Positions 9,328-19,387 of a stretch of DNA of 64,000 nucleotides are shown in pieces; positions within the stretch are counted from its first letter, which is position 1; every line of letters starts with the position of its first letter. The notes beneath the pieces were generated by a model. That model saw only the letters and a list, made by a program, of their open reading frames with translations, was not told the DNA's origin and did not search any database. The position numbers and the translations under genes were made by a program. Source of the stretch: Pseudoxanthomonas kalamensis DSM 18571 (GTDB lineage: Bacteria; Pseudomonadota; Gammaproteobacteria; Xanthomonadales; Xanthomonadaceae); the NCBI RefSeq assembly GCF_010211745.1, contig NZ_PDWQ01000004.1:344618-408617 (forward strand), read 5' to 3'.

Positions 9328-11058
9328 CTAAACTTGATCGGATTCTGTCACGCGTATTCTCATGGCCATTGAAGGCGGCTGGCCATGTGCATCCAGCACC
9401 TCCTGATTGCCTGTTGCATTGTATGTGTGACACCCATCCAACTGTTCCGACCAATACGGGGCCAAGCGAGAAACTGCCCGTTCCACATAATGGTCCGGAG
9501 ACAGCTCCAGCACTTCGTTGAACACTACTGCAGAACCATACTCGGGCGCGCAGCATTGTGCTGGCCGGAACAGGCAACCATCCCGGCGAAACAGCCGACC
9601 CGCCGGCCGCGCGTTGCGTACGTCTACCGAGACGGGATTGGCTGGATGCGGCAGGTACGGACCATGCAATGCATCGGCGACGAACAGAAAAAGCTCGTCC
9701 GAAGGGTTACCGCCACTCTCCGATACGTTGGCAAAGAGGTACCAGCGCCCATCGTGATACTCAAGCGTTGGATCCACGCAAACACGGCCATGAATCAGAT
9801 CACTCTCGTGCACCCATCGGAGTGGAAAATCTTCGGCGCGGTACAGGCTCACCCGGTTGGCGTCGCAGGACTCCACCGTCATGTACCAGGCGTCCTGCCA
9901 ACGGAATATCTGTGGATATGACAGATGAAAAGGCTCATCCAGCGCGACCCCAAGCTTGGTTGCGGTGCCGTCAGCGTCCAGTCGGATACAGACGATCACA
10001 CCCCGCTTGCACGCATCCACATACTGCTCGACAAACAGCAATAGTTGCCCGGAATGCTCCATCAAAAATGGATCGGCCCAGTAGTCCGGCTGGGGCGCAA
10101 GCAGATAACGGCACGCCCCAAGACTTGGCGCCTTCAGGTCCATGGCCTCGCCGGGTTCTGGCAACAATACAAACCAAGGCTGATTCACGGCAATTCGTCT
10201 CGATCGCGACTGCAGTGCAAGCTTTGCGGCAATCAGAACTGCACGCATGCCTGCACCGAAACCGCAGTTCGATGCCGAAGGCCCCACTTGAAGGTTTGCC
10301 ACCCTTCGAGCCGGTGTCTCCGGCAACTGGCGAAAGGCACGCAAAAGAAGAGAAGGAAGCTTGACCATAGCCAAATCGCGGTGCTGGTTGAAGGACACCG
10401 CGCGAGTGGCGCCCCAGCTTGTCGCGAGAACCTCCGGTACCGCATTGCCTTCGGATTCTGGCGAATTCAGCTCCAACACCAGTGGTGTGGCGATTTCACG
10501 TGCCAGTATCGGCGCCACCAATGCGGCGCCGGCATGGACAGGGTCCGTCAAATCACCATCCAGAACCCAGCAACCGTATTCAGTCGAGTCCGCCAGAATC
10601 CCGGCCCAGGCCCGTGGACCGTACAAGAGGACAAGATCGACCTGCATGGCTTCCAGTTGCGATCGGATCGCATGGGGATCCGCTGTCGGTTCCGGAAATG
10701 TCGAATCGACTCGACACTGCATCGGCAGTGACACCGGCGAGAGCGGCCCTTCCAGAGATCGACGACACAGACGCAAATATGTTCGTAACAGGGCCCGCTC
10801 TACCCACAGAAACAAGCGCAAATCCAGCGGCAAGCGTCTCGGTGAAGGATCCGCCGGAATATCCGCCACCAGCGCCTGCAAATCCACATCACCATGATCG
10901 CGGGCAAGCTCGAATAGCGTGGCAATCCAGCTTGGAACCTGCGATGGCCCGACTAACACGACACGCAGCGGATTGGCGCGGCGTTTCCGATATAGCGGCG
11001 TACGCTGCACAGTCGACTTCGCCGGCGTGGCTACGCTCATCACTGGCCGGCCTCGCAT
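9328..11058 (-). CDS. Formyltransferase-like / GINT1-N propeller two-domain protein
   Basis: The 576-residue protein has two parts. Residues about 30-275 look like a methionyl-tRNA-formyltransferase-type Rossmann fold (RVVLVGPSQVPSW at the start, then VDLVLLYGPRAWAG and YGCWVLDGDL). Residues about 300-576 match the five-bladed propeller known as the glucosamine inositolphosphorylceramide transferase 1 N-terminal domain, with YWADPF near 313, YPQIF, VDPTLEYHDGRWYLFAN and a final HTYN. Bacterial proteins of this build occur in surface-glycan and secondary-metabolite loci, and their reaction is not established. The gene follows the hydrolase pair by 22 bp in the same operon. ATG at 11058 is used; ATG at 11040 is also possible. 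Confidence 0.7.
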   Translation of the reverse strand: MRGRPVMSVATPAKSTVQRTPLYRKRRANPLRVVLVGPSQVPSWIATLFELARDHGDVDLQALVADIPADPSPRRLPLDLRLFLWVERALLRTYLRLCRRSLEGPLSPVSLPMQCRVDSTFPEPTADPHAIRSQLEAMQVDLVLLYGPRAWAGILADSTEYGCWVLDGDLTDPVHAGAALVAPILAREIATPLVLELNSPESEGNAVPEVLATSWGATRAVSFNQHRDLAMVKLPSLLLRAFRQLPETPARRVANLQVGPSASNCGFGAGMRAVLIAAKLALQSRSRRIAVNQPWFVLLPEPGEAMDLKAPSLGACRYLLAPQPDYWADPFLMEHSGQLLLFVEQYVDACKRGVIVCIRLDADGTATKLGVALDEPFHLSYPQIFRWQDAWYMTVESCDANRVSLYRAEDFPLRWVHESDLIHGRVCVDPTLEYHDGRWYLFANVSESGGNPSDELFLFVADALHGPYLPHPANPVSVDVRNARPAGRLFRRDGCLFRPAQCCAPEYGSAVVFNEVLELSPDHYVERAVSRLAPYWSEQLDGCHTYNATGNQEVLDAHGQPPSMAMRIRVTESDQV

Positions 11059-11080
11059 TTCCGGCTGGAGGTCGACGAAC

Positions 11081-11863
11081 TCATCCTTCCGCTACCCAGC
11101 GACAGATCCGAGTCATCAACTGCTCGCGATGTGTAGCGGAGAAAAACATGTGGTCGACATGTGGCCAGAAGTCCGCTTCCAGTCCATCATTCCACCGAAA
11201 CCTTCCAAAGGTATCATCCAGTTGCTTCGCATGAAGCAGGTAATACGAAATGCCCCCGGTGTACAGGGCAAGTATCCTCACCCCCCTGCTCAGCAACTCC
11301 TCCAATTGAGCAAGGAATTCAGGGTGTTCGGGCCAGTCACGAAAATCCTCCAGACCCGGAGCATTTTCATCCTTGGCGCGGAAAAATCTCAGCACCATGC
11401 CTGGCCATCGCAATGGAGACCGCGACAGCATCAGGCGCATTTGACCCATTCGGAACCAACGGCCCTGCACGGCCATCCCATCCAGCAGCAGTACGCCTTC
11501 CACGCGATTGTCGGCGATGGCAACACGCCAACCCTTATCCGCAGCACTGCAAATTCCGCCGACCACGAAGCGCTGAGCCCCTGTCGCATCATGTATGGCA
11601 TCGAATGCCGCACGGACGGTCGATTCCCCGCTAACCTTCGCTCCTCCTGCCTGCGCATCCCCAATGTTCGGCATGTCAAAGCGGAATACGTCGAAACCGT
11701 TCTCCGCGAGGCGTCGTGCGAGATTCACGTGCATGCGGAATGGTCCGACTCGATGGATCAGGCCCGCATTCAACAGAACCACGGCCTTGCCCTTCGGTGA
11801 TCCAGTCGCCCTCGTCAACAAGCCATACCCTCGTCCACCATCAAGCGAGATCACCTCATCCAT
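11081..11863 (-). CDS. Alpha/beta hydrolase, exosortase-A-associated hydrolase-1 type, Cys at nucleophile site
   Basis: This is a 260-residue alpha/beta hydrolase. The nucleophile elbow reads GGICSAA, placing Cys where Ser is usual, and a C-terminal VDHMFF supplies the likely catalytic His. The pattern resembles hydrolase 1 of the exosortase-A auxiliary gene set (TIGR03100 type). ATG at 11863 was chosen over an upstream in-frame ATG at 11920 because it overlaps the end of the preceding hydrolase gene by 8 bases, implying translational coupling. A thioesterase or acyl-transfer role towards carrier-bound intermediates is a reasonable inference beside NRPS genes, but it is not shown. Confidence 0.8.
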   Translation of the reverse strand: MDEVISLDGGRGYGLLTRATGSPKGKAVVLLNAGLIHRVGPFRMHVNLARRLAENGFDVFRFDMPNIGDAQAGGAKVSGESTVRAAFDAIHDATGAQRFVVGGICSAADKGWRVAIADNRVEGVLLLDGMAVQGRWFRMGQMRLMLSRSPLRWPGMVLRFFRAKDENAPGLEDFRDWPEHPEFLAQLEELLSRGVRILALYTGGISYYLLHAKQLDDTFGRFRWNDGLEADFWPHVDHMFFSATHREQLMTRICRWVAEG

Positions 11864-12644
11864 GGCACACCCGCTGAACCTGCTCGGACAATAGGCTACG
11901 GATTGTTGGCTCGGCTGCACGAAAAGGGATCAATCCATCAAGATCGATTTCCGTTGTCCAAGCCGCCAAGGCCTCTGGCAACTGGTAATGTGCGTCGGCA
12001 TGGATGCCCCTCCCTTCCCCACTCGCACTATCCACCACAACGGACGGAACGGAGATATCACTCGACAGCGTGCAGGCTGCCAATGCCTTGCGGAAATCAG
12101 GATTCAGGCGAAAGCCCATCAAGTCCTCGGGTTGTGCCGGCGCGGAGCCCCTCAGCAGTGGGTAACGGTTGTCTGAAGCCCGCTCGGAGCGGTCGCGCGC
12201 ATCCAGCGACTGGACGTAGGCAGCCGCGTCATCCACCGGCTGCCATAACCAAATGGCGGATGCCCCCAACGCAGGCACTTCCCGACAAACGAGCAATGCC
12301 GACGCACGCACGCCCATCACGATCATGGGCACATCGCCGGAAACTTCCCTCAATTCGAGGGCAGCAAGCTGCAAGTCCCGCGTCACTTGATCAGGATGGA
12401 ACTGCGAATCATCGCCCTCCGAGTCGCCGGTTCCGTAGTAGTCGAAGCGCAAGCAAGCCAAACCGTCATCTGCAAATCTAGAGGCGACTTGAGAAAAAAA
12501 ACGATAGCTTCTTACATGCTCGTGCAGAAGTGGCGGACATATCAGTACAGCCGCGCGAGGAGCGACACGGGGGATATGACGTACCCCGAACAATCGCCGA
12601 GACTCGGGGCCGAAGTATCCAGGCTTCAGCGTCGACTCACTCAT
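11856..12644 (-). CDS. Alpha/beta hydrolase, exosortase-A-associated hydrolase-2 type, degenerate elbow
   Basis: The 262-residue protein has an alpha/beta-hydrolase core: ICPPLLHE near the start and RFDYYGTGDSEG at the second strand. The elbow reads GVRASA, so Arg occupies the nucleophile position and the usual Ser is missing, as in the hydrolase-2 proteins of exosortase-A loci. It is probably non-catalytic, or works as a partner of the coupled Cys-type hydrolase. ATG at 12644 begins the conserved LKPGYFG stretch and has GGGAA upstream; an in-frame ATG at 12719 would add 25 residues. The gap to the bimodular NRPS is about 220 bp. Confidence 0.78.
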   Translation of the reverse strand: MSESTLKPGYFGPESRRLFGVRHIPRVAPRAAVLICPPLLHEHVRSYRFFSQVASRFADDGLACLRFDYYGTGDSEGDDSQFHPDQVTRDLQLAALELREVSGDVPMIVMGVRASALLVCREVPALGASAIWLWQPVDDAAAYVQSLDARDRSERASDNRYPLLRGSAPAQPEDLMGFRLNPDFRKALAACTLSSDISVPSVVVDSASGEGRGIHADAHYQLPEALAAWTTEIDLDGLIPFRAAEPTIRSLLSEQVQRVCHG

Positions 12645-12868
12645 TGAAGGCAATTCCCAGTCGCAGAGAACATTTTCAGCAATGCGTGGAATTCGTTTCG
12701 CTTGCATGGCTTCAACCACTGCATAACCGAAACATTACCCATTCAAATCGCCCGTCTTTATCTCGACCATGTCCAGCATCCCCATGCAGAAGTCGTTCCC
12801 ATCATCCCGAGCCTGACGCTACCCCACACATTACGACCACAGGCTTCACGCGCGCTCAACCACCTCAC

Positions 12869-15800
12869 CTACCGCCAACCCAGCCATCGCTTCATCCGAC
12901 TCCACAAATCGACCGTCGGAAATTGCTGCATGGGGGTATCAACCACAGATGCCGACTCTGGCAGATCGCTGGCTGCTTGCGCAAGAGTTTGCGTCGCCAA
13001 CGACAGCAGACGCAAGCGTACGCCAGTCTCGCGCAACACACGATTGGACATCTGCACCGCCAGCATGGAGTGACCACCAAGCTCGAAGAAATTGTCCTCG
13101 GAACCGGCTTCGGTTCCCAGTATCTCACTCCAGACTTTAACCAGATAAGCTACTCGTGCATCCGCGTGGCTTGCAGTCGATACCGGACCTGATTCAACCA
13201 TCCCACCAGGCAGGGGAAACGATTTGCGATCAATCTTTCCGTTTGGCAGCAGCGGAATCGCCGGCAACTGCACCAGATGCTGTGGAACCATATAGCCCGG
13301 CAACGCCTGCCGTAACGAAGCTGACAATCCGACTTCGTCAATCCGCTGGCCGGGCGCAGCCACGATGTAGGCCACCAGGCGCACGTCGCCGGGGCGATCC
13401 TCGCGCACAATGGCCAACGCACGCGATACCGACGGATCGGCCGTCAGCCTCGATTCGATCTCGCCCAGTTCGATTCGATAACCGCGTATCTTCACTTGAT
13501 GGTCGAGCCGGCCGAGGTGTTCCAGCACACCGTCGCCACGCCAGCGTGCGCGATCGCCGGTGCGATACAGGCGGGCGTCGTCGGAGGCCGTGGACGAGAA
13601 GCGATCCGGCACGAATTTCTCGGCAGTCAGTTCCGGGCGCCCCAGATAACCTTGGGTGACGCCCTCACCACCGATGTAGAGTTCGCCCACTACGCCCGGC
13701 GCGCAAAGCTGCCCGCGCGGATCCACCACCCAGACAGTGGTGTTGGCGATAGGCTTACCGATGTGGATGTCCGGCGCGCCACCATCCTGCGCCACGACGC
13801 GCGAACAGGTCGACCACACCGTGGTCTCGGTCGGGCCGTACATGTTCCACAGTTGCGGGCAACGCGACAGCAGCTCCGCCGCCAGGTCCTGCGGCAACGA
13901 CTCGCCGCCGCACAGCGCCTTGAACGACTTGGCGCCACGCCAGTCGGCTTCGAGCAGCAGCCGCCAGCTCGAGGGCGTGGCCTGCATGACGGTGATGCCG
14001 CGCTTCCGGATCAGGCCGGCCAGCGCCTGCCCGTCGAGCGCGTCCTCGCGCGAAGCTAGCACGACTTCGGCCCCCACCGAAAGCGGCAGGAACAGCTCCA
14101 GCACGGCGATGTCGAACGACGTGGTGGTCACCGCCAGCAGGCGGTCATCGGCTTGCAGGCCGGGCTCGCGCGCCATGCTGGCAAGGAAATTGACCACCGC
14201 GCCGTGCGGCACGCAGACGCCCTTGGGCTTGCCGGTGGAACCGGAGGTGTAGATGACGTAGGCAGTGCCGTCGGCAGCCCCGAGCGTGGCGTCGTGGATG
14301 GCCGGTATCGCGGGCGCCGATTCGATCGACGCGGCGTCGGCATCCAGCAACAGTACGCGCTCGCGCGACCATTGCAGCGGCTCGGCCAAGCTGCCTTCGC
14401 TGACAACCAGACGCAGGTTCGCGTCCTCGGCCATGAAGCGCAGGCGGTCCGGCGGATAGGCCGGATCCAGCGGCACGTAGGCCGCGCCGGCGCGCCAGAC
14501 CGCGAGCATCGTCGCGACCAGGTCGACGTGGCGGTCCAGGCAGATTCCCACCAAATCGCCCGGCACGACGCCGTGCGCGGCCAGCGCATCGGCGATGCGG
14601 CAACTGCGCGCCTGCAACTGCGCGTAGTCCAGGACCTGTCCACCGCTGCGCAGGGCGGTGCGGCCGGGCGTGCGCAGCGCCTGCGCATGCAGCAGCGCGT
14701 GGGTAGTGCGCTCGGCCGGCAGCGCCATCGCGGTGGCGTTCCATTCGTCCAGCTTCGCGCGGTCTTGCGCGGACAAGATTTCGGCATCGCCGATGGCCTG
14801 CTCCGGTTGATCGGCGAGCGACGCGAGCAGTGTCGTGAAACGGTCGGCGATGGAGCGCGCGCCTTCGTCGGTGAGGATGTCGGCGTTGAAGCCCATCGCG
14901 CCGGACAGGCCGGCCGGGTGCTCCAGGAACCAGATGCCCAGGTCGTGGCTCATGCCCTTCTGGAACATCAACAGATGCTCGTGCTGCAGTTCGCCCCAGC
15001 GCAGGTTGCGCGCGCGCACGTCCTGAAACGAGAACAGCGCCTGGTAGATCGGCGAACGGCCGGGATCGCGCTGCACCTTCAGTTCGCGCACGAGGTGCTC
15101 AAACGGGACGTCGGGATACTCGAACGCCTCCACCACGCCGCCCTTGATTTCCTTCAGCAGTTCCAGGAACGGCATCGACGGATCCAGCCTGCAGCGCAGC
15201 GGCAGGACGTTCACGAAGAAGCCCATCACCTTCTCGAGGGCTTCGGTATGGCGGTTGCGGTACGGCAGGCCGACCACCAGATCGTCCTGCCCGCTCAAGC
15301 GGTGCAGCAGCACGTAGTAGGCGGCCAGCAGAGTCATGAACAAGGTGGCGCCGGCGCGTGTGCCCACCTGGCGCAACGCCTCGGTGGTCGTGGTGTCCAC
15401 GTGCACCCAGTCGAGGCCGCCGTTGCCGGTGGACCTGGCCGGACGTGGCTTGTCCTCGGGCAGGTGCAGCGGTTCCAGGTCGCCGGCCAGGTGCCCGGTC
15501 CAGTGGCGGATCTGCTGTTGCAGCGCATCGCCTTCCAGGCGCTGCAGATGCCAGGCCGCGAAGTCCGCGTAGCTGGTTTCCAGTTCCGGCAGCGGCGAAG
15601 GCCGGCCGGCGGCGAACGCTTCGTACAGCGCCGACATCTCGACATACAACACGTCGAAGGACCACCCGTCCCAGATGACGTGGTGGGTCATGAAGTAGAG
15701 GACATGGTCGTCCTCGGCGAGCTTGTAGAACTTCGCGCGGAACAGTGGCGCCTGGTCCAGCGCGAACGGCCGCGCAGTCTGCGCTTCCAGGTCCTCCATC

Positions 15801-18800
15801 AGCGCGGCCATGCGCTCTGGTTCCGGCAGGTGCGACAGGTCGGTCGCCGGCAGCAATGGTGCGTCGACGTGGTCGAGTACCTTCTGCACCGCGGAATCAC
15901 CGTCCGCCACCAGGATCGTGCGCAGCGAAGCCTGCCGCCGCACCATTTCCTGGAAGGCGCGCTCGAAGGCTTGCTCGTTCATCGGGCCGTGCAGGCGGTG
16001 CGCCGACGGCGTGTTGTAGGTGACAGTGCCGGGCTCCATCTGCTCGAACACCCACAGACGCTGCTGCATCAGCGTCATCGGCGCGGTGGACTGGTCGGCG
16101 CGGCGCGGCACCGCCAGCGCGGTGGACGCGCGCTCCTCCGGCCTGGCCACGAGCGCGCGCAGCGCACCGGACAGGCGGCGCGCGGTGGGTGCGTCGAACA
16201 GTTGCCGCAGCGGCACCGGCACGTCCAGATCGCGGCCCAGGCGCGCGCACAACTGCGCCGCCAGCAGCGAATGGCCGCCGGCCTCGAAAAAGCCGTCGTC
16301 CAAGCCCAGGCCGGGACGTCCCAGGATCTCTTCCATCGCCTTCAGTACGCGCGCTTCGAGTTCATCGTGCGGCGACTCGGCAACGCGGACGGTTTCGGTC
16401 AAGGCCGCCTCGAGCACCGGTTCAGGCGCCGGCAGCGCCTTGCGGTCGACCTTGCCATTCGGCAGCAGCGTGATCGCCGGCAGGCGGACAAAGTGCTGCG
16501 GCACCATGTAGTCCGGCAGGTTGAGCTTCAGGTGCGCGGCCAGCGCGGCATCGTCGGGCTCCTGACCCGGCACCTGCACCAGATAAGCCACCAGCCGCAC
16601 ATCGCCCGGCCGGTCCTCGCGCGCCATTGCCACGGCGCGCTGGATGGCCGGATGGGCCAGCAGCTGGCTTTCGATCTCGCCCAGTTCGATGCGGTAGCCT
16701 CGCACCTTGACCTGGAAATCCAGGCGGCCGAGATGTTCGAGATTGCCATCGCTGCGCCAGCGACCGCGATCGCCGGTCCGGTACAGCGTGGGCGCAGCGA
16801 TCCCGGTACCGAAGCCGCGCTGCGGATCGGCGAAACGATCCGGCAGGAAACGGTCGGCCGTCAGTTCCGGTCGATCCAGATATCCCAGGGTCACGCCCTC
16901 GCCGCCGATGCAGATTTCGCCCGGCACCCCGCGCAGACAAGGCTGGGCGTTCTCGTCCAGTATCCACACTTGGGTATTGGCGATCGGCCGTCCGATGTGG
17001 ATGTCCGGAGCAGCGCCCTGCCCCGCCCGCACCCGCATTGCCGTCGACCACACCGTAGTCTCGGTCGGTCCGTACAGATTCCACAGCTCCGCGCACAGGG
17101 GCAGCAACGCTTGCGCGAGATCCGGCGGCAGCGGCTCGCCTCCGCACATCGCCTTAAAGCCCGACCGGCCTTCCCAGCCCGCTTCCAGCAGCAGGCGCCA
17201 GCTGGCGGGGGTCGCCTGCATCGCAGTGGCGTCGGTCGCGCGCAGCAGCTCGGCCAGCGCGACGCCGTCGATCACGGTGTCCTTGCCGGCCAGGATCACC
17301 TCGGCGCCCACGCTCAATGGCAGCATCAGTTCCAGCACGGCAATGTCGAACGACAGCGTGGTCACCGCGACCAGTCGGTCTTCCTGCCCCAGGCCCGGTT
17401 CGGCCTGCATGGCGGTGATGAAATTGGAAACCGCACGATGCGGTACCTGCACACCCTTCGGGCGCCCGGTCGAACCGGAGGTATAGATCACGTAGGCCGG
17501 CGACTCGGGATCGGCCGCATCGGTGTCGCGCCCGGGCCGGGCATCCGCCGCAGCCGCCAGCTCATCGACCAGCGCGTCCAGCGCCAGTATCGGCCGACCG
17601 CGCAGGTCGAACTGCGCCGCATGCTTGCGCTGGGTCACCAGGGCGGCCAGCCCGGCATCGCCGGCCATGTAGGCCAAGCGTTCGGCCGGGAACTGCGGGT
17701 CCAGCGGCACGTAGCCCGCGCCCGCCTTCAGGATCCCCAGCAGGGCGGCCAGCATGTCCGCACCGCGATCGACCGCCAGCCCGACCAGCGTTCCCTTGCG
17801 CACGCCGTTCGCACGCAGCAGGTGGGCGATGCGGTTGGCGTGGAGCTCCAAGTCGCGATAGCTCAGCGACGCATCGTCTGCACATACCGCCGGGCGGTCC
17901 GGGGTGCGGTCGCATTGCCGTTCGAAAAGTTCGTGCATCCGGCACTGACGGTCGAAGGCAACCGCCGTCGGCTGCAACGCCGCCAGCTCGGCGAACGACT
18001 CCCGGCCGATCAGGTTCAGTTCCGACACCCGCGTTTCCGGCGCTTCGCATGCCGAGCGCAGCAACGCCTCGAATGCCGAGAGCCAGCAGCGCACGGTTTC
18101 CGCGTCAAACAGCGCCGTGTTGTACTGGGTTTCCAGTCGCAGCTTGCCATCCACCTGCACCGCATTGATCGACAGTTCGAAGTTCTCGCAGCTGCGGGCG
18201 TTGGTGGAGAAATCCAGCTTCAGCCCGGGAAAACCGCTCTTCTCCAACTCGAGCGCCTGGTCGATGTTGAACATCACGCTGACCAGCGGCAGCCGCGCCG
18301 GATCGCGTTCGACGCGCAGTTTCTTCAGCAGGGTGCCGAAGGTGTAGCGCTGGTGTTCGATGGCGTCCAGCAGGGTCGATTGCGCGCCATCGAGCACGCT
18401 GGCGAAACTGTCGCCGGACTGGAACCCGAACTTCAGCGGCAGCAGGTTGACGCAATGGCCGACCAGATGATCGTGCCCGTCCACCGACTGCCCGGCGGCG
18501 GGGATGCCCACCACCACTTCGTCCTGCCCCGCGATCCGCGACAGCAGGGTTGCGAATCCGCCCAGCAGGGTCGCGAACAGACTGGCGCCGCGGCGCGCGC
18601 CCAGTCGACGCACCGCCGCGACCAGGTCCGCATCCAGCAGGTAGTCTTCGCGACGCGATGCAAACGTGCGGCGCGCCGGCCGCGGCCGATCAGTCGGCAA
18701 CTCCAGCACCGGCGTTTCGCCGGCGAAACGCGACAGCCAGTAACGCTCGTCGTCACGATACTGCGGTCCCGCCGGATGCAGGGCCTCGGCCAGCGCATAG

Positions 18801-19387
18801 TCCGAGAAACTGTCCGCCGGCGGCAGCATCGCCACCTCCCCGGCGGCTGCCGCATAGGCCGCGCCGAGCTCGCGCACGATCACCCACCACGACCAACCGT
18901 CGCAGACGATGTGGTGCGCATGCATCAGCAGCACGTGTTCCTGTGTCCCCAGCCGCAGCAATTCGGTGCGGAATAACCGTCCATGCAGCAGATCGAACGG
19001 CGTTTCCACCCCGGTGCGGCGGCGCTCCGCCCATTCCGCGGCGCGGGCCTCGTCGTCGAGCACGGACAGGTCGGCGAACGGCAGCGGCAGCGGCGCCGGC
19101 TGCAAGATACAGATCGTCTCGCCATCGGGACCGAAACAGGAGCGCAAGGCATCATGGCGCTGCACGACCGCCTGCAACGCGTCCTGCAGGCGCTGCGCAT
19201 CCAGCTCGCCCCGCAAATGCAGCGAGACGGACTCGTTGTAGGCCAGCGACGCCTCCTGTCCGAGCTGCGTCGCCAGCCAGACCTCGCGCTGCGGCTCGGT
19301 GGTCGGAACCACTCGGGCCAGCAGTCCGTCGGCGAAAGGATCGTAATCGACGGAGCGGCGCTGCCGCTCTGTCACCGCACTATTCAT
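12869..19387 (-). CDS. Bimodular NRPS, C-A-T-C-A-T
   Basis: The 2172-residue protein has two complete elongation modules. C1 has HHIVCDG near residue 161, A1 has YTSGSTGRPKG near 633, and T1 has GGHSLL near 1034. C2 has HHVIWDG near 1236, A2 has YTSGSTGKPKG near 1711, and T2 has GGHSML near 2102. No epimerase, methyltransferase or thioesterase is present. Pocket codes read by eye are D-I-L-Q-A-C-L-V-W-K and D-I-L-Q-A-C-M-V-W-K, almost identical, so both modules may load the same amino acid; no confident substrate can be given. Its ATG overlaps the stop of the hybrid NRPS-PKS (ATGA at 19384-19387), so it follows that enzyme in translation and very probably in biosynthesis. Confidence 0.95.
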   Translation of the reverse strand: MNSAVTERQRRSVDYDPFADGLLARVVPTTEPQREVWLATQLGQEASLAYNESVSLHLRGELDAQRLQDALQAVVQRHDALRSCFGPDGETICILQPAPLPLPFADLSVLDDEARAAEWAERRRTGVETPFDLLHGRLFRTELLRLGTQEHVLLMHAHHIVCDGWSWWVIVRELGAAYAAAAGEVAMLPPADSFSDYALAEALHPAGPQYRDDERYWLSRFAGETPVLELPTDRPRPARRTFASRREDYLLDADLVAAVRRLGARRGASLFATLLGGFATLLSRIAGQDEVVVGIPAAGQSVDGHDHLVGHCVNLLPLKFGFQSGDSFASVLDGAQSTLLDAIEHQRYTFGTLLKKLRVERDPARLPLVSVMFNIDQALELEKSGFPGLKLDFSTNARSCENFELSINAVQVDGKLRLETQYNTALFDAETVRCWLSAFEALLRSACEAPETRVSELNLIGRESFAELAALQPTAVAFDRQCRMHELFERQCDRTPDRPAVCADDASLSYRDLELHANRIAHLLRANGVRKGTLVGLAVDRGADMLAALLGILKAGAGYVPLDPQFPAERLAYMAGDAGLAALVTQRKHAAQFDLRGRPILALDALVDELAAAADARPGRDTDAADPESPAYVIYTSGSTGRPKGVQVPHRAVSNFITAMQAEPGLGQEDRLVAVTTLSFDIAVLELMLPLSVGAEVILAGKDTVIDGVALAELLRATDATAMQATPASWRLLLEAGWEGRSGFKAMCGGEPLPPDLAQALLPLCAELWNLYGPTETTVWSTAMRVRAGQGAAPDIHIGRPIANTQVWILDENAQPCLRGVPGEICIGGEGVTLGYLDRPELTADRFLPDRFADPQRGFGTGIAAPTLYRTGDRGRWRSDGNLEHLGRLDFQVKVRGYRIELGEIESQLLAHPAIQRAVAMAREDRPGDVRLVAYLVQVPGQEPDDAALAAHLKLNLPDYMVPQHFVRLPAITLLPNGKVDRKALPAPEPVLEAALTETVRVAESPHDELEARVLKAMEEILGRPGLGLDDGFFEAGGHSLLAAQLCARLGRDLDVPVPLRQLFDAPTARRLSGALRALVARPEERASTALAVPRRADQSTAPMTLMQQRLWVFEQMEPGTVTYNTPSAHRLHGPMNEQAFERAFQEMVRRQASLRTILVADGDSAVQKVLDHVDAPLLPATDLSHLPEPERMAALMEDLEAQTARPFALDQAPLFRAKFYKLAEDDHVLYFMTHHVIWDGWSFDVLYVEMSALYEAFAAGRPSPLPELETSYADFAAWHLQRLEGDALQQQIRHWTGHLAGDLEPLHLPEDKPRPARSTGNGGLDWVHVDTTTTEALRQVGTRAGATLFMTLLAAYYVLLHRLSGQDDLVVGLPYRNRHTEALEKVMGFFVNVLPLRCRLDPSMPFLELLKEIKGGVVEAFEYPDVPFEHLVRELKVQRDPGRSPIYQALFSFQDVRARNLRWGELQHEHLLMFQKGMSHDLGIWFLEHPAGLSGAMGFNADILTDEGARSIADRFTTLLASLADQPEQAIGDAEILSAQDRAKLDEWNATAMALPAERTTHALLHAQALRTPGRTALRSGGQVLDYAQLQARSCRIADALAAHGVVPGDLVGICLDRHVDLVATMLAVWRAGAAYVPLDPAYPPDRLRFMAEDANLRLVVSEGSLAEPLQWSRERVLLLDADAASIESAPAIPAIHDATLGAADGTAYVIYTSGSTGKPKGVCVPHGAVVNFLASMAREPGLQADDRLLAVTTTSFDIAVLELFLPLSVGAEVVLASREDALDGQALAGLIRKRGITVMQATPSSWRLLLEADWRGAKSFKALCGGESLPQDLAAELLSRCPQLWNMYGPTETTVWSTCSRVVAQDGGAPDIHIGKPIANTTVWVVDPRGQLCAPGVVGELYIGGEGVTQGYLGRPELTAEKFVPDRFSSTASDDARLYRTGDRARWRGDGVLEHLGRLDHQVKIRGYRIELGEIESRLTADPSVSRALAIVREDRPGDVRLVAYIVAAPGQRIDEVGLSASLRQALPGYMVPQHLVQLPAIPLLPNGKIDRKSFPLPGGMVESGPVSTASHADARVAYLVKVWSEILGTEAGSEDNFFELGGHSMLAVQMSNRVLRETGVRLRLLSLATQTLAQAASDLPESASVVDTPMQQFPTVDLWSRMKRWLGWR

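Noticed and set aside
14153..18976. A 1607-codon open frame on the plus strand opposite the bimodular NRPS
   Set aside because: It is antisense to clear NRPS domains, has no recognisable motif, and long antisense frames are expected in high-GC coding DNA.
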